The position numbers and the translations under genes are program-made. Positions 52,972 to 64,000 of a DNA stretch of 64,000 nt are shown here, piece by piece. This DNA is from Bremia lactucae (Eukaryota > Oomycota > Peronosporomycetes > Peronosporales > Peronosporaceae), in assembly GCF_004359215.1 (NCBI RefSeq), contig NC_090621.1:278962-342961 (forward strand). Reading direction: 5' to 3'. The notes beneath the pieces are model-generated. The model was not told the origin of the DNA. It did not search any database and saw only the letters and a list, made by a program, of their open reading frames with translations. Numbering within the stretch: position 1 is the first letter of the stretch; each line of letters opens with the position of its first letter.

Positions 52972-55900
52972 ATGGCTACTCGTGTAACACCGGAGGTTCT
53001 TGCGGCGCTGCAACATACGCCTGAACGTATTCGTAACATTTGTATTGTAGCGCACGTAGACCATGGTAAAACCACACTAAGTGACAGTCTTGTATCTTCA
53101 AATGGTCTTATCTCGGAACGGCTTGCTGGCAAGGTAATATATAGGAGCTTTACCCATCTGTGCTCGCCATTGTGTACCCATTTGATGTAATCTTCATCAT
53201 AGGTGCGGTATCTCGATAACACGGAAGAAGAGCAAATTCGAGGCATTACAATGAAATCCAGTGCCATTTCGCTAGTCTATCAACCCGATCCGGGACCCGA
53301 GAATAACCTTGAGGCGCCGTACCTGATTAATCTCGTGGATTCTCCTGGCCACGTTGATTTTTCTTTTGACGTGTCCACTGCCGTACGACTTTGTGACGGA
53401 GCTCTTGTTCTCATTGACGCTGTTGAAGGCGTGTGTGCTCAAACGCATGCTGTCATTCGCCAAGCGTGGAACGAAGGCATTCGTCCATGTCTTGTAATTA
53501 ACAAGATGGATCGATTGATTCAAGAGCTCCAATTATCCCCTCAAGAAGCATATCAACGTCTTCATCGAATTCTCGAACAAGCAAATGCAGTATTAAGTGC
53601 CATGATCAAAATGGAAGTTTTGAAAAAATATGAAGACAAGGCATCACACCCTTTATTAGTATCAAACGATCCAATGGTTGAATCAATTAAAGAATTCGAC
53701 GTGATTTCCATTGAAACGGAACAGCTCGAGCATGACATGCTTTTTTCTCCTTCGACTGGAAACGTTATTTTTGCAAGTGCCACGGATGGATGGGCTTTTG
53801 GAATTGGTTCCTTTGCAATAAGGTATGCCAAGAAATGCAACGTACCCGTTCGTGTCATGCGAAAGGCGTTATGGGGTGACTATTACTACAATCATACGAC
53901 AAAAAAGATTGTCACTAAACCCATTTCTTCGTCAAGTCAAACGATGTTTTGTTCCTTTATTCTAGACATTGTCTGGAAAACGTACGCAACGGTATCCAAG
54001 CATATTGAAACGGACGCTGACATGAGTCATTTAACGAAATTAACGCGACAATTGCGCATTGCCAAGCTCGTAACCGCGCGAGAATTAAAGCAATCGGATC
54101 GAAAACATGCGCTTCAATTAATCATGCGAAAGTGGCTCCCATTATCTCCGACCGTGCTTAAAATGGTCGCACGAGTACTTCCAAGTCCCGTGACGGCTCA
54201 AAAAAAGCGCGTTCAAAAGCTCTGTCCACTCTCCTCGGAACAGCTTTCTCGATCTCCTCAACAAGCGCTCGTCGTACGTTCGCTAGAATTATGCCACACT
54301 CATGAAACAGCGCCTTTAGTGGTTTTCATTTGCAAAGTCATTTCCGTCGAAGCAAATGTGTTGTCCAATTATCAGGAACTCGGACTTGATGCTTTTGAAG
54401 AAGTGTATGTGGGTATTGGACGTGTCTATTCGGGTGTTTTAAAACAAGGTCAAGCTCTTTACGTAATGGATCCCAAATTCCAAGGCGTTCATCAAGACGT
54501 GGACGAAAACACGATGGATTTCAAGACAATTCCACACGTCGAACGGATTGAAAAAGGCTTGATTCGACCGTATATGATGATGGGACGCGATTTTTTCCAA
54601 TTAAACCACGTTCCTGCTGGCAATATTGTTGGAATTGTGGGTCTTCAAGAGCATGTGTTAAAAACCGCGACGCTGTCATCGACCTTAGCGTGTCCATCAT
54701 TAACACGAATGCCATGGCAAGCCAAGCCCATTGTCCGCGTGGCTGTCGAACCAAAGGATCCACGTCACTTTGGTGCATTGGAAGCAGGACTTCAGCGACT
54801 TTATCGATCGGATCCGACCGTAGAAGTGCATGTCCAAGAGACTGGCGAACACGTGATTGTCGCGCTAGGTGAACTTCATTTGGAACGATGTATTAAGGAT
54901 CTGAAAGAACGGTTTGCAAAAGTTGCCGTGGAGGTGTCGGAACCGTTAGTGGGTTTTCGAGAAAGTATTGTCAATGGCACAATCTCGTCGTTTCAAGAAA
55001 AGATGGTGTTTCAAGAACTGTTTCCGAATGAATCGATGGACACGAAGGAGAAAGGAAAAGACGTTAAAGTGGCCGTTGGAACGACACCGGATGGCTTTGT
55101 GACTATAAAACTTCGAGCCGTGCCATTGCCATTCGAGACGGCAAAATTATTGGAAGACAATGCGGTCTTGTTAAAAGACCTTGTTACGAGCAACAAGGCT
55201 GCTTCCATTGATACCAATTGCGACAAAGTACTTGGAACACCCGAAATTACGGCAATGGATATTCAAGTGTTTAAGACCAAACTTCAAAAGTCTCTTGCAA
55301 CGAGTGACTATAGTGTTTTCCAATCGATTTCATTGCATCAAATTTGGAGCTGTGGTCCTCGACGAATGGGGTCAAACTTACTCCTGAATAACATTCCACA
55401 CTACATTTCATCCACGCGTTTGTTCCCCGATATCACAGCGCTCGAGCGTCCCAACATCACACAAGCCGAACAACTTCATAAAGTGGAAAATAGTATTGTC
55501 ACGGGGTTTCAAATGGCCACGTCTGCGGGTCCCTTGTGTGACGAACCAATCTGTGGCGTTGCTTTTATCGTAGAGACGGTCGATTTCCATGCCACTTTGA
55601 GCGATGACGTGGAGACTGAAACGAGCAAATACGGACCTTTAAGTGGTCAAGTGATTTCAATGATGCGAACAACGTGTTTATTGGCATTTGTGAAGCAACC
55701 TGTGCGTTTAGTCGAAGCCGTGTACGAGTGTACCGTGCAGTGTCAAGCAGACCATCTTGGGAAGTTATACAGCGTGATTTCCAAACGACGTGGCGACGTG
55801 ATTGCCGAAGAATTGTCGGATGGAACGGCACTCTTTACTGTCAAGGCGTATTTACCCGTTGTCGAGAGTTTTGGATTTGCAACGAATCTCTTGATTCAGA

Positions 55901-56130
55901 CATCGGGAGCGGCCAGTAATCCACAACTTGTGTTTTCGCATTGGAATCTTATTGATATGGATCCATTCTTTCAGCCACAAACCGAGGAAGAACGCGAAGA
56001 ATTTGGTGAACGGATTTATGAACACAATTACGTGCGGCGGTATATTGAAACCATTCGAAAACGAAAAGGTTTGTCGCGTGATGAAAAGATTGTCGCCCAT
56101 GCCGAGAAACAACGGACATTAAAACGATAA
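52972..56130 (+). CDS. EFL1: Elongation factor-like GTPase 1 (2 exons, 1029 aa)
   Basis: Exons 52972-53133 and 53203-56130; the 69-bp GT-AG intron is phase 0. The start is the [10 protein letters not shown] methionine. An upstream in-frame codon at 52918 is TTG and is not used. G domain: AHVDHGKTT (27-35), [16 protein letters not shown] switch [13 protein letters not shown]3 and NKMD G4. Then come an EFL1-type insertion, EF-2-like domain II ([14 protein letters not shown]), domain III ([12 protein letters not shown]) and the C-terminal domains ([32 protein letters not shown]). EFL1 works with SBDS to remove eIF6 from late 60S subunits in the cytosol. Length is close to family members (about 1100). 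Intact. Confidence 0.93.
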
Positions 56131-56281
56131 CGAACGCAATTTTGAGGATTTTTAATTCGTACTTGGTTTTTAGGAATCATAAGAGGTATTTTTTTTTATT
56201 TCTTATCATTTTTATTTGCATTCTTTTTTTAATGCAATTTGTGATCAAAGGCTTGAAAAAAGGTTTTTTGCGATTTAATTA

Positions 56282-57434
56282 CTAGGAACTCGTCGACTTT
56301 GTGCGAGATCTCGTTAAGATGTACAGGTACTGTTTGACGATTCGGTCATGATTGAAGATGTGTGGTAAGGCTACTGTGTCTATGTGAATAGCGTCGAACC
56401 CGTAGACGTTTTTCGCCGTCGTAAAGAACGACAAGTCGTGGTGTTCGTGGCCTGGGACATGATGCGCAAAGCTCACAAATACCTGCTTTACAGCACATGC
56501 TATCAGACCTAATCCAATTCCTTTTACTGCTTAAATCCACGAGCAATGGACCCACCTTTCCGTCGGTTGATAAGCAAGCATTAATCGACTTGAGCAAGTC
56601 TTGATGCTTCCAAGCACACTATTAGTCGTGTTTTTATACCAAGTGTTCAATTTGCAATTGTACCATATCATGTAGCCACAAACACTCTGCGACAATTGCC
56701 ACGTCAAAACGTGCACTCCTCGTAGGTGTTGACACAATTTGACGCAATTCATTTGCTGAATCTGAATCCTCGAGGCACTTTAGTAATTCGATCGTATCAC
56801 TTCCCCAGAGGTGCCCTCGCACTTCATGTCGCCCAGTGCCAAGAAGATGCGCATTTCGCGTTATATTTGCTTTAATGTTTCGTAATAATATGTCGTTCGG
56901 GTAGTCTGTGTCATAGAAGACTGGAGTCATAAGCACTGGTATCCTTTCAAGCTCTAAAGCTTCTCGTACCGGTCATGACAGCCACTTTGGCCCCGGCATG
57001 GAGCGCCACTAGTGACGGTAAAGCACTGGAGAAGGAGAAAAATAGCTAGAAGGATTTCTAGTTGCATAAGATTTAAAATTTAATCGCTCACGTACGAAGC
57101 AGCGCCAAATTCTACGACTTTTCGACCATTTAATACTTCGTGGTGCCTGGCAAAATAGGTTGCGATTAATCTCTGAGTGACAACGGAGTATTATGTTAGA
57201 TAAAAGTGTTTAAAGTTGCCACAGCTAAAAAAAGAGCCACACCGCTCCATGCCAGACGGCGCAAGCAAATAGCGAGCCAGGAATGCCGCCGTCGTCATCG
57301 GCCACAGATATATGAAAATGCGGCGCGAAACTTCCTACGTCAATCTCCAAAACAAAGTCTTCTGGATCGTAACCATTGTCTTCGCCGTTTTGGAGGAAGA
57401 GCGTTCCCACGACATTATCCTCTGTTGCCTCCAT
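56282..57434 (-). CDS. Efm7/NNT1-type protein methyltransferase (6 exons, 272 aa)
   Basis: Minus-strand exons: 57243-57434, 57096-57172, 56970-57025, 56664-56905, 56556-56606, 56282-56482; five GT-AG introns, about 55-75 bp. Joined motifs follow the class I methyltransferase fold of this family: SLFACAVWHGARLIATY, GRKVVEFGAASALPSL (motif I, SAM binding), VAVMTDYPND, GHLWGSD, FDVAIVAECLWLHDMH and VFVSFAHHVPGHEHHDLSFF. In yeast Efm7 methylates the N-terminal region of eEF1A. The older name nicotinamide N-methyltransferase-like is a misnomer. Every splice keeps the frame, so the gene seems functional. Substrate is inferred from the family only. The start MEATEDNVVG is the first ATG of exon 1; an extra upstream exon is possible. 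Confidence 0.85.
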
Positions 57435-57603
57435 TCCTTAGCTACATATAACCCTTCAGGAAGTAGTATTACTATTAGGGAGGTCGCTTTTTGCAATGTT
57501 AAATCGAAGTCTGTTCGTTGCGTGTGATGAACATGTTTTCGCAAACATTTTGCCAGCCGTGCTGCCTTCAAATGAATTGGTTCACATAAATTGTCGAAGA
57601 TAA

Positions 57604-57850
57604 ACGCCGTTAAATAAATATTATCACTATAAGAGGAATAATAAACATTATTTCCAATATTAGGAAAATAATGACTAATTATAATAAGTGAAGCCGCTAT
57701 TCATAACTCATTATTCGATAAAGACCACTCATCCACCATTTTTGAGAATTGTGATTGGCTGATTAAATATTAGGTTTAAATATGCTTTCGCTCGCGTTCC
57801 ATTGAACGCTCAAGACTCACAACATTCCGAACATTTAAATCAGCATGGAT
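57604..57850 (+). repeat. Family C-like LTR fragment
   Basis: GTTAAATAAATATTATCACT and the following AT-rich bases align loosely with the C LTR at 24750-24830. No intact LTR ends. It marks where transposon DNA resumes after the gene island. Confidence 0.4.
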
Positions 57851-57877
57851 CGTTACCAAAAAACTTATTAACACCAC

Positions 57878-58640
57878 TTGTGCTTATCGGACCGGGATTC
57901 ACGTTTTACGTGTGGTTTTTGGCGACATGTGCTTGAGCTGCTAAGTAGCAAGCTCCAGATGTCGACCGCAGATCATCCCCACACCGATGGCCAGACAGAA
58001 CGTGCCAATCGGGTCGTGGCGGATGTCTTGCGTACGATAGTACCTCCCAACGAATGGAGCAAACAATTGCCCTTTGTGAAGTTCTAATAAATAAAAATGT
58101 CCACACCAGTACGGGTGAGACACCATTTTATATTAGTGGACTGCGCCATCCAAGGACGACAGTCTCGTCTGTGCGCAGCTCAAGACTTAGTGGGGGAGGA
58201 CCCCTCACTATGCTCGCGAAAGAGGGGCATAGTTCCGTCAATATGACGATGACCCGCGAGGATTTCATCTCAACGACAGAAACTTGCCGTAGTGACCCTG
58301 CCAGTTTAGCAGAGATCAATAAAACTACGCCTAATGACCGACCTCTCGGCAGTGTCATAGGCGAGTTTGATGCTAAAAGTGTGAACGAGGCTCAACGCTT
58401 GTGGATGAGCGATTAGCCATCACAAAAAATCCGTGATGCCATGGCAAGCGCACAGGACAAGCAAAAATAATACGCGGACCAAAATGGTCGCAAAAATAGT
58501 GAACGCTTTAAAGCGGCTGAAAAAGTATAATTAAGTTACCTAAGAATGCAATTTATGCACTACCTGGAGGTATTACGAAGATGTTACGGCGTTTCATTGG
58601 GCCCTTCACGGTGGTCGAAGAGGTTGGAGCTAGAAGAGCG
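57878..58640 (+). pseudogene. Integrase remnant of B2
   Basis: LSDRDSRFTCGFWRHVLELL and MSTADHPHTDGQTERANRVV form the second half of the DDE core, containing the second Asp. STGETPFYISGLRHPR follows in another frame. The tail KNAIYALPGGITKMLRRFIG is at 58540-58600. The upstream core and zinc-binding domain are missing. Confidence 0.85.
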
Positions 58641-59281
58641 CGCTCTATGTGCGACGCTCTTGGCCCGTTTAAACGAGGCCATTTAGATGGAGGGGGCATC
58701 AGTGATATGCCACCCGTCACATAGCCACGTTCTAAACGACTGGCTTGTGACACCGACTGAGCACGTTCACGTGTCGTCGGCGGAGCTTTAGGCTCCGAAT
58801 CCTCGTTGTCAGACCTATTATGGATTATGGTATGAGGCGTTTTATTATACCCAACGGAGAAGCGGCTGCGCCTTTATAAGCAGCGCTCTCATTACCTGTC
58901 GCTGCGCTATCCAGCGCAGACGACGAGATAGAATTTGTAAATGCTGCTGTCTCCATGTTGTGAGCCATAAGAGAAGTTGAATGGGCGTTAATACGCCATC
59001 ATCCTTCCTCATGAGCTCGTTGTCCGCATCACTACGATGAGGTGACGGCAATGGTTGCGACTCATTGTAGTCGACAAAAAGCGACGGATCAGTATCCTCA
59101 CTGTTAAAGTGGGATGGATCTTTTAGTACCGTTTACGCGACAGCAGCAGTAGCAGTAGCTGTCGGAGTTTCGACTAAGGTATTAGACGCGGCCGGCGAGT
59201 TAACGCGGCCGTGCGCTTAGTGCGATGTTGAGTGGTCGTCTTCGCAGACGACTTACTAACGTGGCCCCTTTTAGGTGGCAT
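58640..59281 (-). pseudogene. Antisense ORF (aORF) of B2
   Basis: The minus-strand ATG at 59281 (MPPKRGHVSKSSAKTTTQ) lies 140 bp from the 3' LTR and faces the integrase. It continues, after a frameshift, as DPSHFNSEDTDPSLFVDYNE (59060-59115), then SVSQASRLERGYVTGG (58700-58750). Block order and spacing match B1. Its end runs into the integrase tail. Confidence 0.57.
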
Positions 59282-59420
59282 CTTTGGCGCCGTGTATGGA
59301 ATCACAGGTCGCTAGAGTGATTGAGTGATTGAGTGAACTAGCGGCGCGTAAAGCTGCTCGCAGTTCCTCTCTCCTCTTTGACGAATTTAAGATGTAAATT
59401 CGTTCTAAAAGGGGGGATGG

Positions 59421-59949
59421 TGTAACGTGCTAAAAAGTTGCCCTTATGTTACACTGTCCCCGTTAAGTACACTTTGTGTACTTAAGGGGATGGTCAATAT
59501 CTTAAACAAAGGAATTAGACCCAGCACTCGGGTGTGGTTCACATTTATGACCAACGCTTGTGTATGTGATGCACATAGAAGCATTCACATTAGGAGGGAT
59601 GTCGCCTAGCGTCATCCGTTACGCGAGGTATTTAAAAAGATACGCTCGCAATACATATTAAGTGTTATCTATAGAGATGACAAAGTGATTTGTAAAAATT
59701 GGTATATATGTTCAATGCGATTAAATATAAATCAGTAAAAAACTACTTTCTACTTGGTAAGTGCGCACGAGGAGCCGGATTACCGCTCCCGTGACGACTC
59801 TTAACTAAAGTATTTAGTGCGTTGGGTGAGGTCGCTAACGCGCCCACCACAACTACCTCTCCAAACGCAAGAAGAGCTGGTTAGGCCGCTTCCCCACTGT
59901 GAGCGTGGCCGCATTACGACGTGCCCGCCTACATCGTAAATGCCAGCTT
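59421..59949 (+). repeat. 3' LTR of B2, truncated
   Basis: It starts TGTAACGTGC and aligns with B1 LTR (13715 downward) for about 530 bp. It contains a perfect 10-bp hairpin at 59463-59485 (arms TTAAGTACAC/GTGTACTTAA). Confidence 0.75.
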
Positions 59950-60541
59950 TAACTGCCCAGAAACTTTCTTGTTCAACCCGTCCTATGGACTCGGGCATCC
60001 AGTGTAGTCGGTATACATTATCCAGAAACAACAGAGCGGCCTCCTTCCCTGTGATCGATGTTTTACACGGTGCTTGATGCAATATTTTGCTCGGTCTGTC
60101 TACAGAGGCGACGAGCCCCTTCCAACCCTTATGATCGGGCGGCATGCCAAACATGAAGTCCAGATTACTGACTTCAAAACAGTTGATTAGAAATGGTAGC
60201 GGCTTCAGTGGCGCACTGCTGGACGGCGCGGCTTAATGCGCTGACACTGTTCGCAAGAGAGAGCGAATATAGTTGGCCACCCATCTATATAGGTGTGGCC
60301 ACCAAAATTCCTCTGACACTCGTAAGAATGCCTTTTCACGGCCCAGATGCCCACTAGATGGCGCATCATGGAGCTCGTGAAGGATCATTAGCTTGAGATC
60401 TGTGTCATAAGGCACATTGATTCTCAATGGATCACAAGGTGACAGCTGATGCCATAACAGGCCACCAATGTAGCTAAAGCGATTTCGATTAGCTTTCAGG
60501 TGCGACGGAAGGGAAACCTTTCGTCCACCAAAGCGATCCAT
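59950..60541 (-). pseudogene. Integrase fragment of F
   Basis: Zinc-binding domain at 60233-60541 (SGHLGREKAFLRVSEEFWWPH). Core start at 59950-60154 (FGMPPDHKGWKGLVASVDRP, with the first-Asp SVDR motif). The core then continues into unrelated LTR sequence. Confidence 0.83.
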
Positions 60542-62000
60542 CAGCAGGCGACAATGGCGTCCTGACTGTAGCTCTCTTTTATCTCAGAGGCCAATGAGCT
60601 CGTCACGTGGTATGCCTTCATGGCTGCCAACGTCGACGGCTTAAATTGTGCTTTAGCACTAGACACACTTTCCTGGTGTCTCACATCGAAGTCTGATCTG
60701 CGCGATAAAGCGTCAGCCAAGACATTCGACTTACCCGGCTTATATTCAACTTTGAAATTAAATTCAGAGAAGAATGTGAGCCATCTTGCCATTCTAGGCG
60801 AGAGGTGCGGTGAGTTTATTGCGGTCCGCAGTGATGCGTGATCCGTATAAACCACAAATGGTTCGGTGCCCAATAAGTGCACACGAAACTTGACAAGAGC
60901 ATTCTTTATTGGGAGTAGCTCTTTGTCATGCACAGGAAATTCAGTTCTGCGGCTTTTCAAAGCTGGGACTGATAAGAAATGACACGGTCAACGCCGTCGT
61001 CATCCTTCTTCATGAGTGCACTGCCGATTGCAAATTACTTGCATCGCAGACGATGCTAAAGGGCTTATCCGCGTCTGGCAATGCCAAGACCGGTGCCTCT
61101 GCAAGTGATTGCTTCACTGATGTGAACGCATCATCTTGTTCTTTTAACCAAACCCATTCAACGTCCTTTTAAAGGATATCAGATAATGGTCTAGTTTGCC
61201 AGGCATTATTGTTGCTATACTAAAGCAAGTAATTAGAAGCCCTTGGAATTGGCGCAAATCCTTCACATGCCGTAGGATTGGCCATTCCTTTACTGATCTT
61301 ACCGTGTCTGGATTTGCTCGTACACCATGTGTACCAACGATGCAGCCCAATACAGGTATCTCACGGACCCCTATGATGCACTATTGCAAAATCACGTGCA
61401 ATTGGGCGTTCTTCAAAGTCTGCAACACAGCATCTAAATGACGCTTGTGCGACTCTATTGCGCTCGGCCCGTCCTCGGCCCTTCTATGCACAAATACATC
61501 GTCAAAGTAATGAGGCGCGTAGGCACGGTGCTGACGCATCACGTGAGCCACCACTCGGTTGAATGTTGCTGGTGCGTTTTTCAACCCTTGGGGCATCACA
61601 AGCCATTTCCAAAGCATACCGCTTAGGGTTTTTACTGCCGTTTTGGCTACATCGGACTCCCTCATAAGTGCCTGATAGTAGCCATCCTTCGAATCCAACG
61701 CGAAAAAGATATTCGACTTTATCATGGAGTTCCACAAGAGATCTTTCCGCGGGATTGGCGTTTGCGCCGGTATGGTCGCCGTGTTCAGCTTATTATAAGC
61801 ATGAACCACGCGCCATCCACCTGTGGCTTTACGCACACAAAAGGTCGGGCTGCAGTGAGGCGAGTTGCTCTAACGCACACTACCCGCCTTTGCTTGCTTG
61901 TCGAAGAACTCATCGATACAATCGACTTGTTCTTTCGGCAGCGGCCATTGCCTGGTCACAAAATATTTGGTGCCAGGTTCGACGTATATCCCGTGCCCGA
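60541..62000 (-). pseudogene. RT-RNase H of F
   Basis: RT at 61381-61836: GGWRVVHAYNKLNTATIPAQ, FFALDSKDGYYQALM and APHYFDDVFVH (YxDD catalytic motif kept). RT thumb is at 61144-61350. RNase H at 60541-60960 is open over 139 codons: FPVHDKELLPIKNALVKFRV, YTDHASLRTAINSPHLS and NVLADALSRR. One or two frameshifts lie between blocks. Confidence 0.88.
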
Positions 62001-62058
62001 TGCCCCTATCTGATGATAGGCGGCTCGGCACTTCTTCTGAGAATATATCACGATGTTT

Positions 62059-63872
62059 TCACAATACTTCAAAGAACGGACTGTCTCTCAAGGCATCCCA
62101 GCCTTGAGCAGCGAACCGTTTCTTTTTGTCCGTTTCTAGGACGCTCTCGTCCATTGTGGACGACGAGCAACAGTCTACCAAGCTCTCTTCTGAGACTGGT
62201 GTGACTTTTTTGTGGGTCTTTCCTTTCTCTAATTCATCAAGAAACAGATCCCACGACATCTCCTGGGGATTTACTATCTCCTCGGCAGATTTAAAAACTT
62301 GCCGGGGCACCTCAACTGAGGATGCCACCGCATTTTTGTCTTTCACAGCCTCGTACACCTCGTTCGAAGGCCCGTTATCTTAATCAGGGACTGATCCAAA
62401 GGTCACTCGCTTAGACCGTGCCTTAGATCGTCCTAATCTGTCGGGTACTCGTCCTTCGAGTCGCCACGACCTTTGACTGGGAAGCGGGTGTCGTTGCACT
62501 CCTGGCTAACACACCCCTTCCAACCGCACCAGGCTCTAGGCACTGTGCTGGTTTATGTGACGCATGATTTTCCTGTCAGCTCACCGCCTACTGCCACAGG
62601 CTCTCGGCTCTGTGCAGGACATTCGGACGCATGACTACTTGTCATCGTCCTATTCACTACCTCAGTCTCCACGAGCTGGGTAGGAATTGGTGACGTTTGA
62701 CATCCCGCCAACGGACCCTCAACTGTGTTCGACACGACATCAGTTGCATAGGCCTCTCGCAGGAGCACATCCTTTCCGGTGTCCTGCGTAGAGTTCGCAA
62801 CTGTGCGTGTACGCCAGTCTATCCATGGTTGGTACTTTGCCAACCATGGCATGCCTAGGATGAGGTCATACGGACTCTCCATNAGGCATCCCAGCCTTGA
62901 GCAGCGAACCGTTTCTTTTTGTCCGTTTCTAGGACGCTCTCGTCCATTGTGGACGACGAGCAACAGTCTACCAAGCTCTCTTCTGAGACTGGTGTGACTT
63001 TTTTGTGGGTCTTTCCTTCCTCTAATTCATCAAGAAACAGATCCCACGACATCTCCGGGGGATTTACTATCTCCTCGGCAGATTTAAAAACTTGCCGGGG
63101 CACCTCAACTGAGAATGCCACCGCATTTTTGTCTTTTACAGCCTCGTACACCTCGTTTGAAGGCCCGTCCTCTTAATCAGGGACTGATCCAAAGGTCACT
63201 CGCTTAGACCGTGCCTTTGATCGTCCTAATCTGTCGGATACTCGTCCTTCGAGTCGCCACGACCTTTGACTGGGAAGCGGGTGTCGTTGCACTCCTGGCT
63301 AACACACCCCTTCCAACCGCACCAGGCTCTAGGCACTGTGCTGGTTTATGTGACGCATGATTTTCCTGTCACCTCACCGCCTACTGCCACAGGCTCTCGG
63401 CTCTGTGCACGACATTCGGACGCATGACTACTTGTCATCGTCCTTTTAACTTCCCCAGTCTCCAAGAGCTGGGTAGAATTGGTGACGTTTGACATCCCGT
63501 CAACGCACCCTGAACTGTGTTCGACACGACATCAGTTACATACGCCTCTCGCAGGAGCACATCCTTTCTGGTGTCCTGCTTAGAGTTCGCAACTGTACTT
63601 GTATGCCAGTCTATCCATGGTTGGAATTTTGTCAACTATGGCATGCCTAGGATGAGGTCATATGAACTCTCCATACATAGCACTGTGAACTTCTCTTTAC
63701 AAGAGAAGTCACTAAAGCTGAAGGAGAGTTCTACCTGAACTCCCTCAGACTTAACGAGCGCGCCGTTCGCTAAACGAACGGTTGCCTCTTCTCGCTTGCC
63801 ATCCTGGCAAAGCGACTCAAATATCGCTGGTCTCTTTCTTGAACCGCAAGTTTTACAAATTTTGTGATGCAC
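62059..63872 (-). pseudogene. Protease and spacer of F, duplicated in the assembly
   Basis: Protease at 63636-63872 (FTVLCMESSYDLILGMP; catalytic region partly lost) and again at 62830-62963 (YDLILGMPWLAKYQPWIDWR). The spacer (62059-62358 and 62855-63151) encodes FKSAEEIVNP and STMDESVLETDKKKRFAAQG twice. The doubling follows the tandem repeat described next. Confidence 0.75.
62091..63674. repeat. Tandem duplication of 791-792 bp with N at the junction
   Basis: Copy 1 is 62091-62882 and copy 2 is 62884-63674. They share nearly all bases but have scattered differences. The single N of the window, at 62883, lies exactly between them. Confidence 0.92.
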
Positions 63873-64000
63873 CCGAATCCACTTGGTGGGTCATCACCTG
63901 AGCATAGCCTCGTACTTGGGCGCTATAGACCAGCAGTTTTGAGATCCGAAATTTTGAGACATCAGGGACTATGCTACCCATTTGTTCCACAACTCTGAAC

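Larger units (their letters stand above)
57850..59949 (+). mobile_element. LTR retrotransposon B2 (family B), 3' part
   Basis: Plus-strand relic: integrase core end and tail (57878-58640), internal region with an antisense ORF, polypurine tract AAAAGGGGGGATGG (59407-59420), and a 3' LTR from 59421. The LTR is cut at about 59949 by the integrase of element F, which runs in the opposite direction. Confidence 0.75.
59950..64000 (-). mobile_element. Ty3/Gypsy retrotransposon F (5' part outside window)
   Basis: Minus-strand domains from the right edge: protease, spacer, RT, RNase H, integrase zinc-binding, integrase core start. It is better preserved than the other elements, with longer open frames. 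It is related to family D, with the same LILGM-WL...PWIDWR protease ending. The integrase stops at about 59950, where it abuts the B2 LTR. Gag and LTRs are not in the window. Confidence 0.85.

Overview
The window looks like nuclear DNA of an oomycete (Peronosporales-like: Phytophthora or a downy mildew). This is inferred from the mix of features, not from a database match. Compact host genes with few, short GT-AG introns (about 50-75 bp) sit between thick layers of decayed Ty3/Gypsy LTR retrotransposons, a Mutator-like element and a hAT-type gene.

Layout. Positions 1-36804 are almost entirely nested and broken LTR retrotransposons. I sort them by LTR and protein similarity. Family D (minus copies 1-4869 and 14950-17516) carries gag, protease, a spacer with 120-bp repeats, RT, RNase H and integrase. 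Family A has three copies: A1, plus, 4870-9905; A3, minus, 10755-12838; A2, minus, 26751-36804. Family B has a 3' end at 12983-14940 (minus) and a second copy at 57850-59949 (plus). Family C is at 20330-25150 (plus). Further fragments lie at 19420-20330 and 25200-26600. A2 is the only element with both ends: two LTRs and a matching 5-bp target duplication CCAAT. Its 5' LTR is split by a Mutator-like transposon (34210-36750).

Positions 36949-57434 are a host gene island: ELP6 (plus, 5 exons), a ZIP metal transporter (plus), a signal-peptide/EF-hand/SAM/FN3/transmembrane protein with STIM-like layout (minus, 3 exons), an intact BED-finger hAT-type gene (plus), a GTPBP1/2-type GTPase (plus, 2 exons), CPSF1 (minus, one exon), EFL1 (plus, 2 exons) and an Efm7/NNT1-type methyltransferase (minus, 6 exons). 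Several of these act in translation: Elongator, GTPBP, EFL1 and an eEF1A-methyltransferase relative. CPSF1 and EFL1 start 141 bp apart on opposite strands.

Positions 57600-64000 return to retrotransposons: family B copy 2, then a minus-strand Gypsy element F running off the window end. F contains a 791-792-bp tandem duplication with a single N exactly at its junction, which is probably an assembly join.

Most unusual points. (1) Families A, B and C each carry an open frame on the strand opposite to pol, between integrase and the 3' LTR, starting 116-152 bp from the LTR. (2) Coding DNA of the A/C elements is tiled with short perfect hairpins every 30-40 bp. (3) The EF-hand/SAM protein has the membrane layout of a STIM calcium sensor, seen only after its two 5' introns are recognised. 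(4) Long, near-perfect inverted repeats in decayed RT and integrase genes look like template-switch scars.
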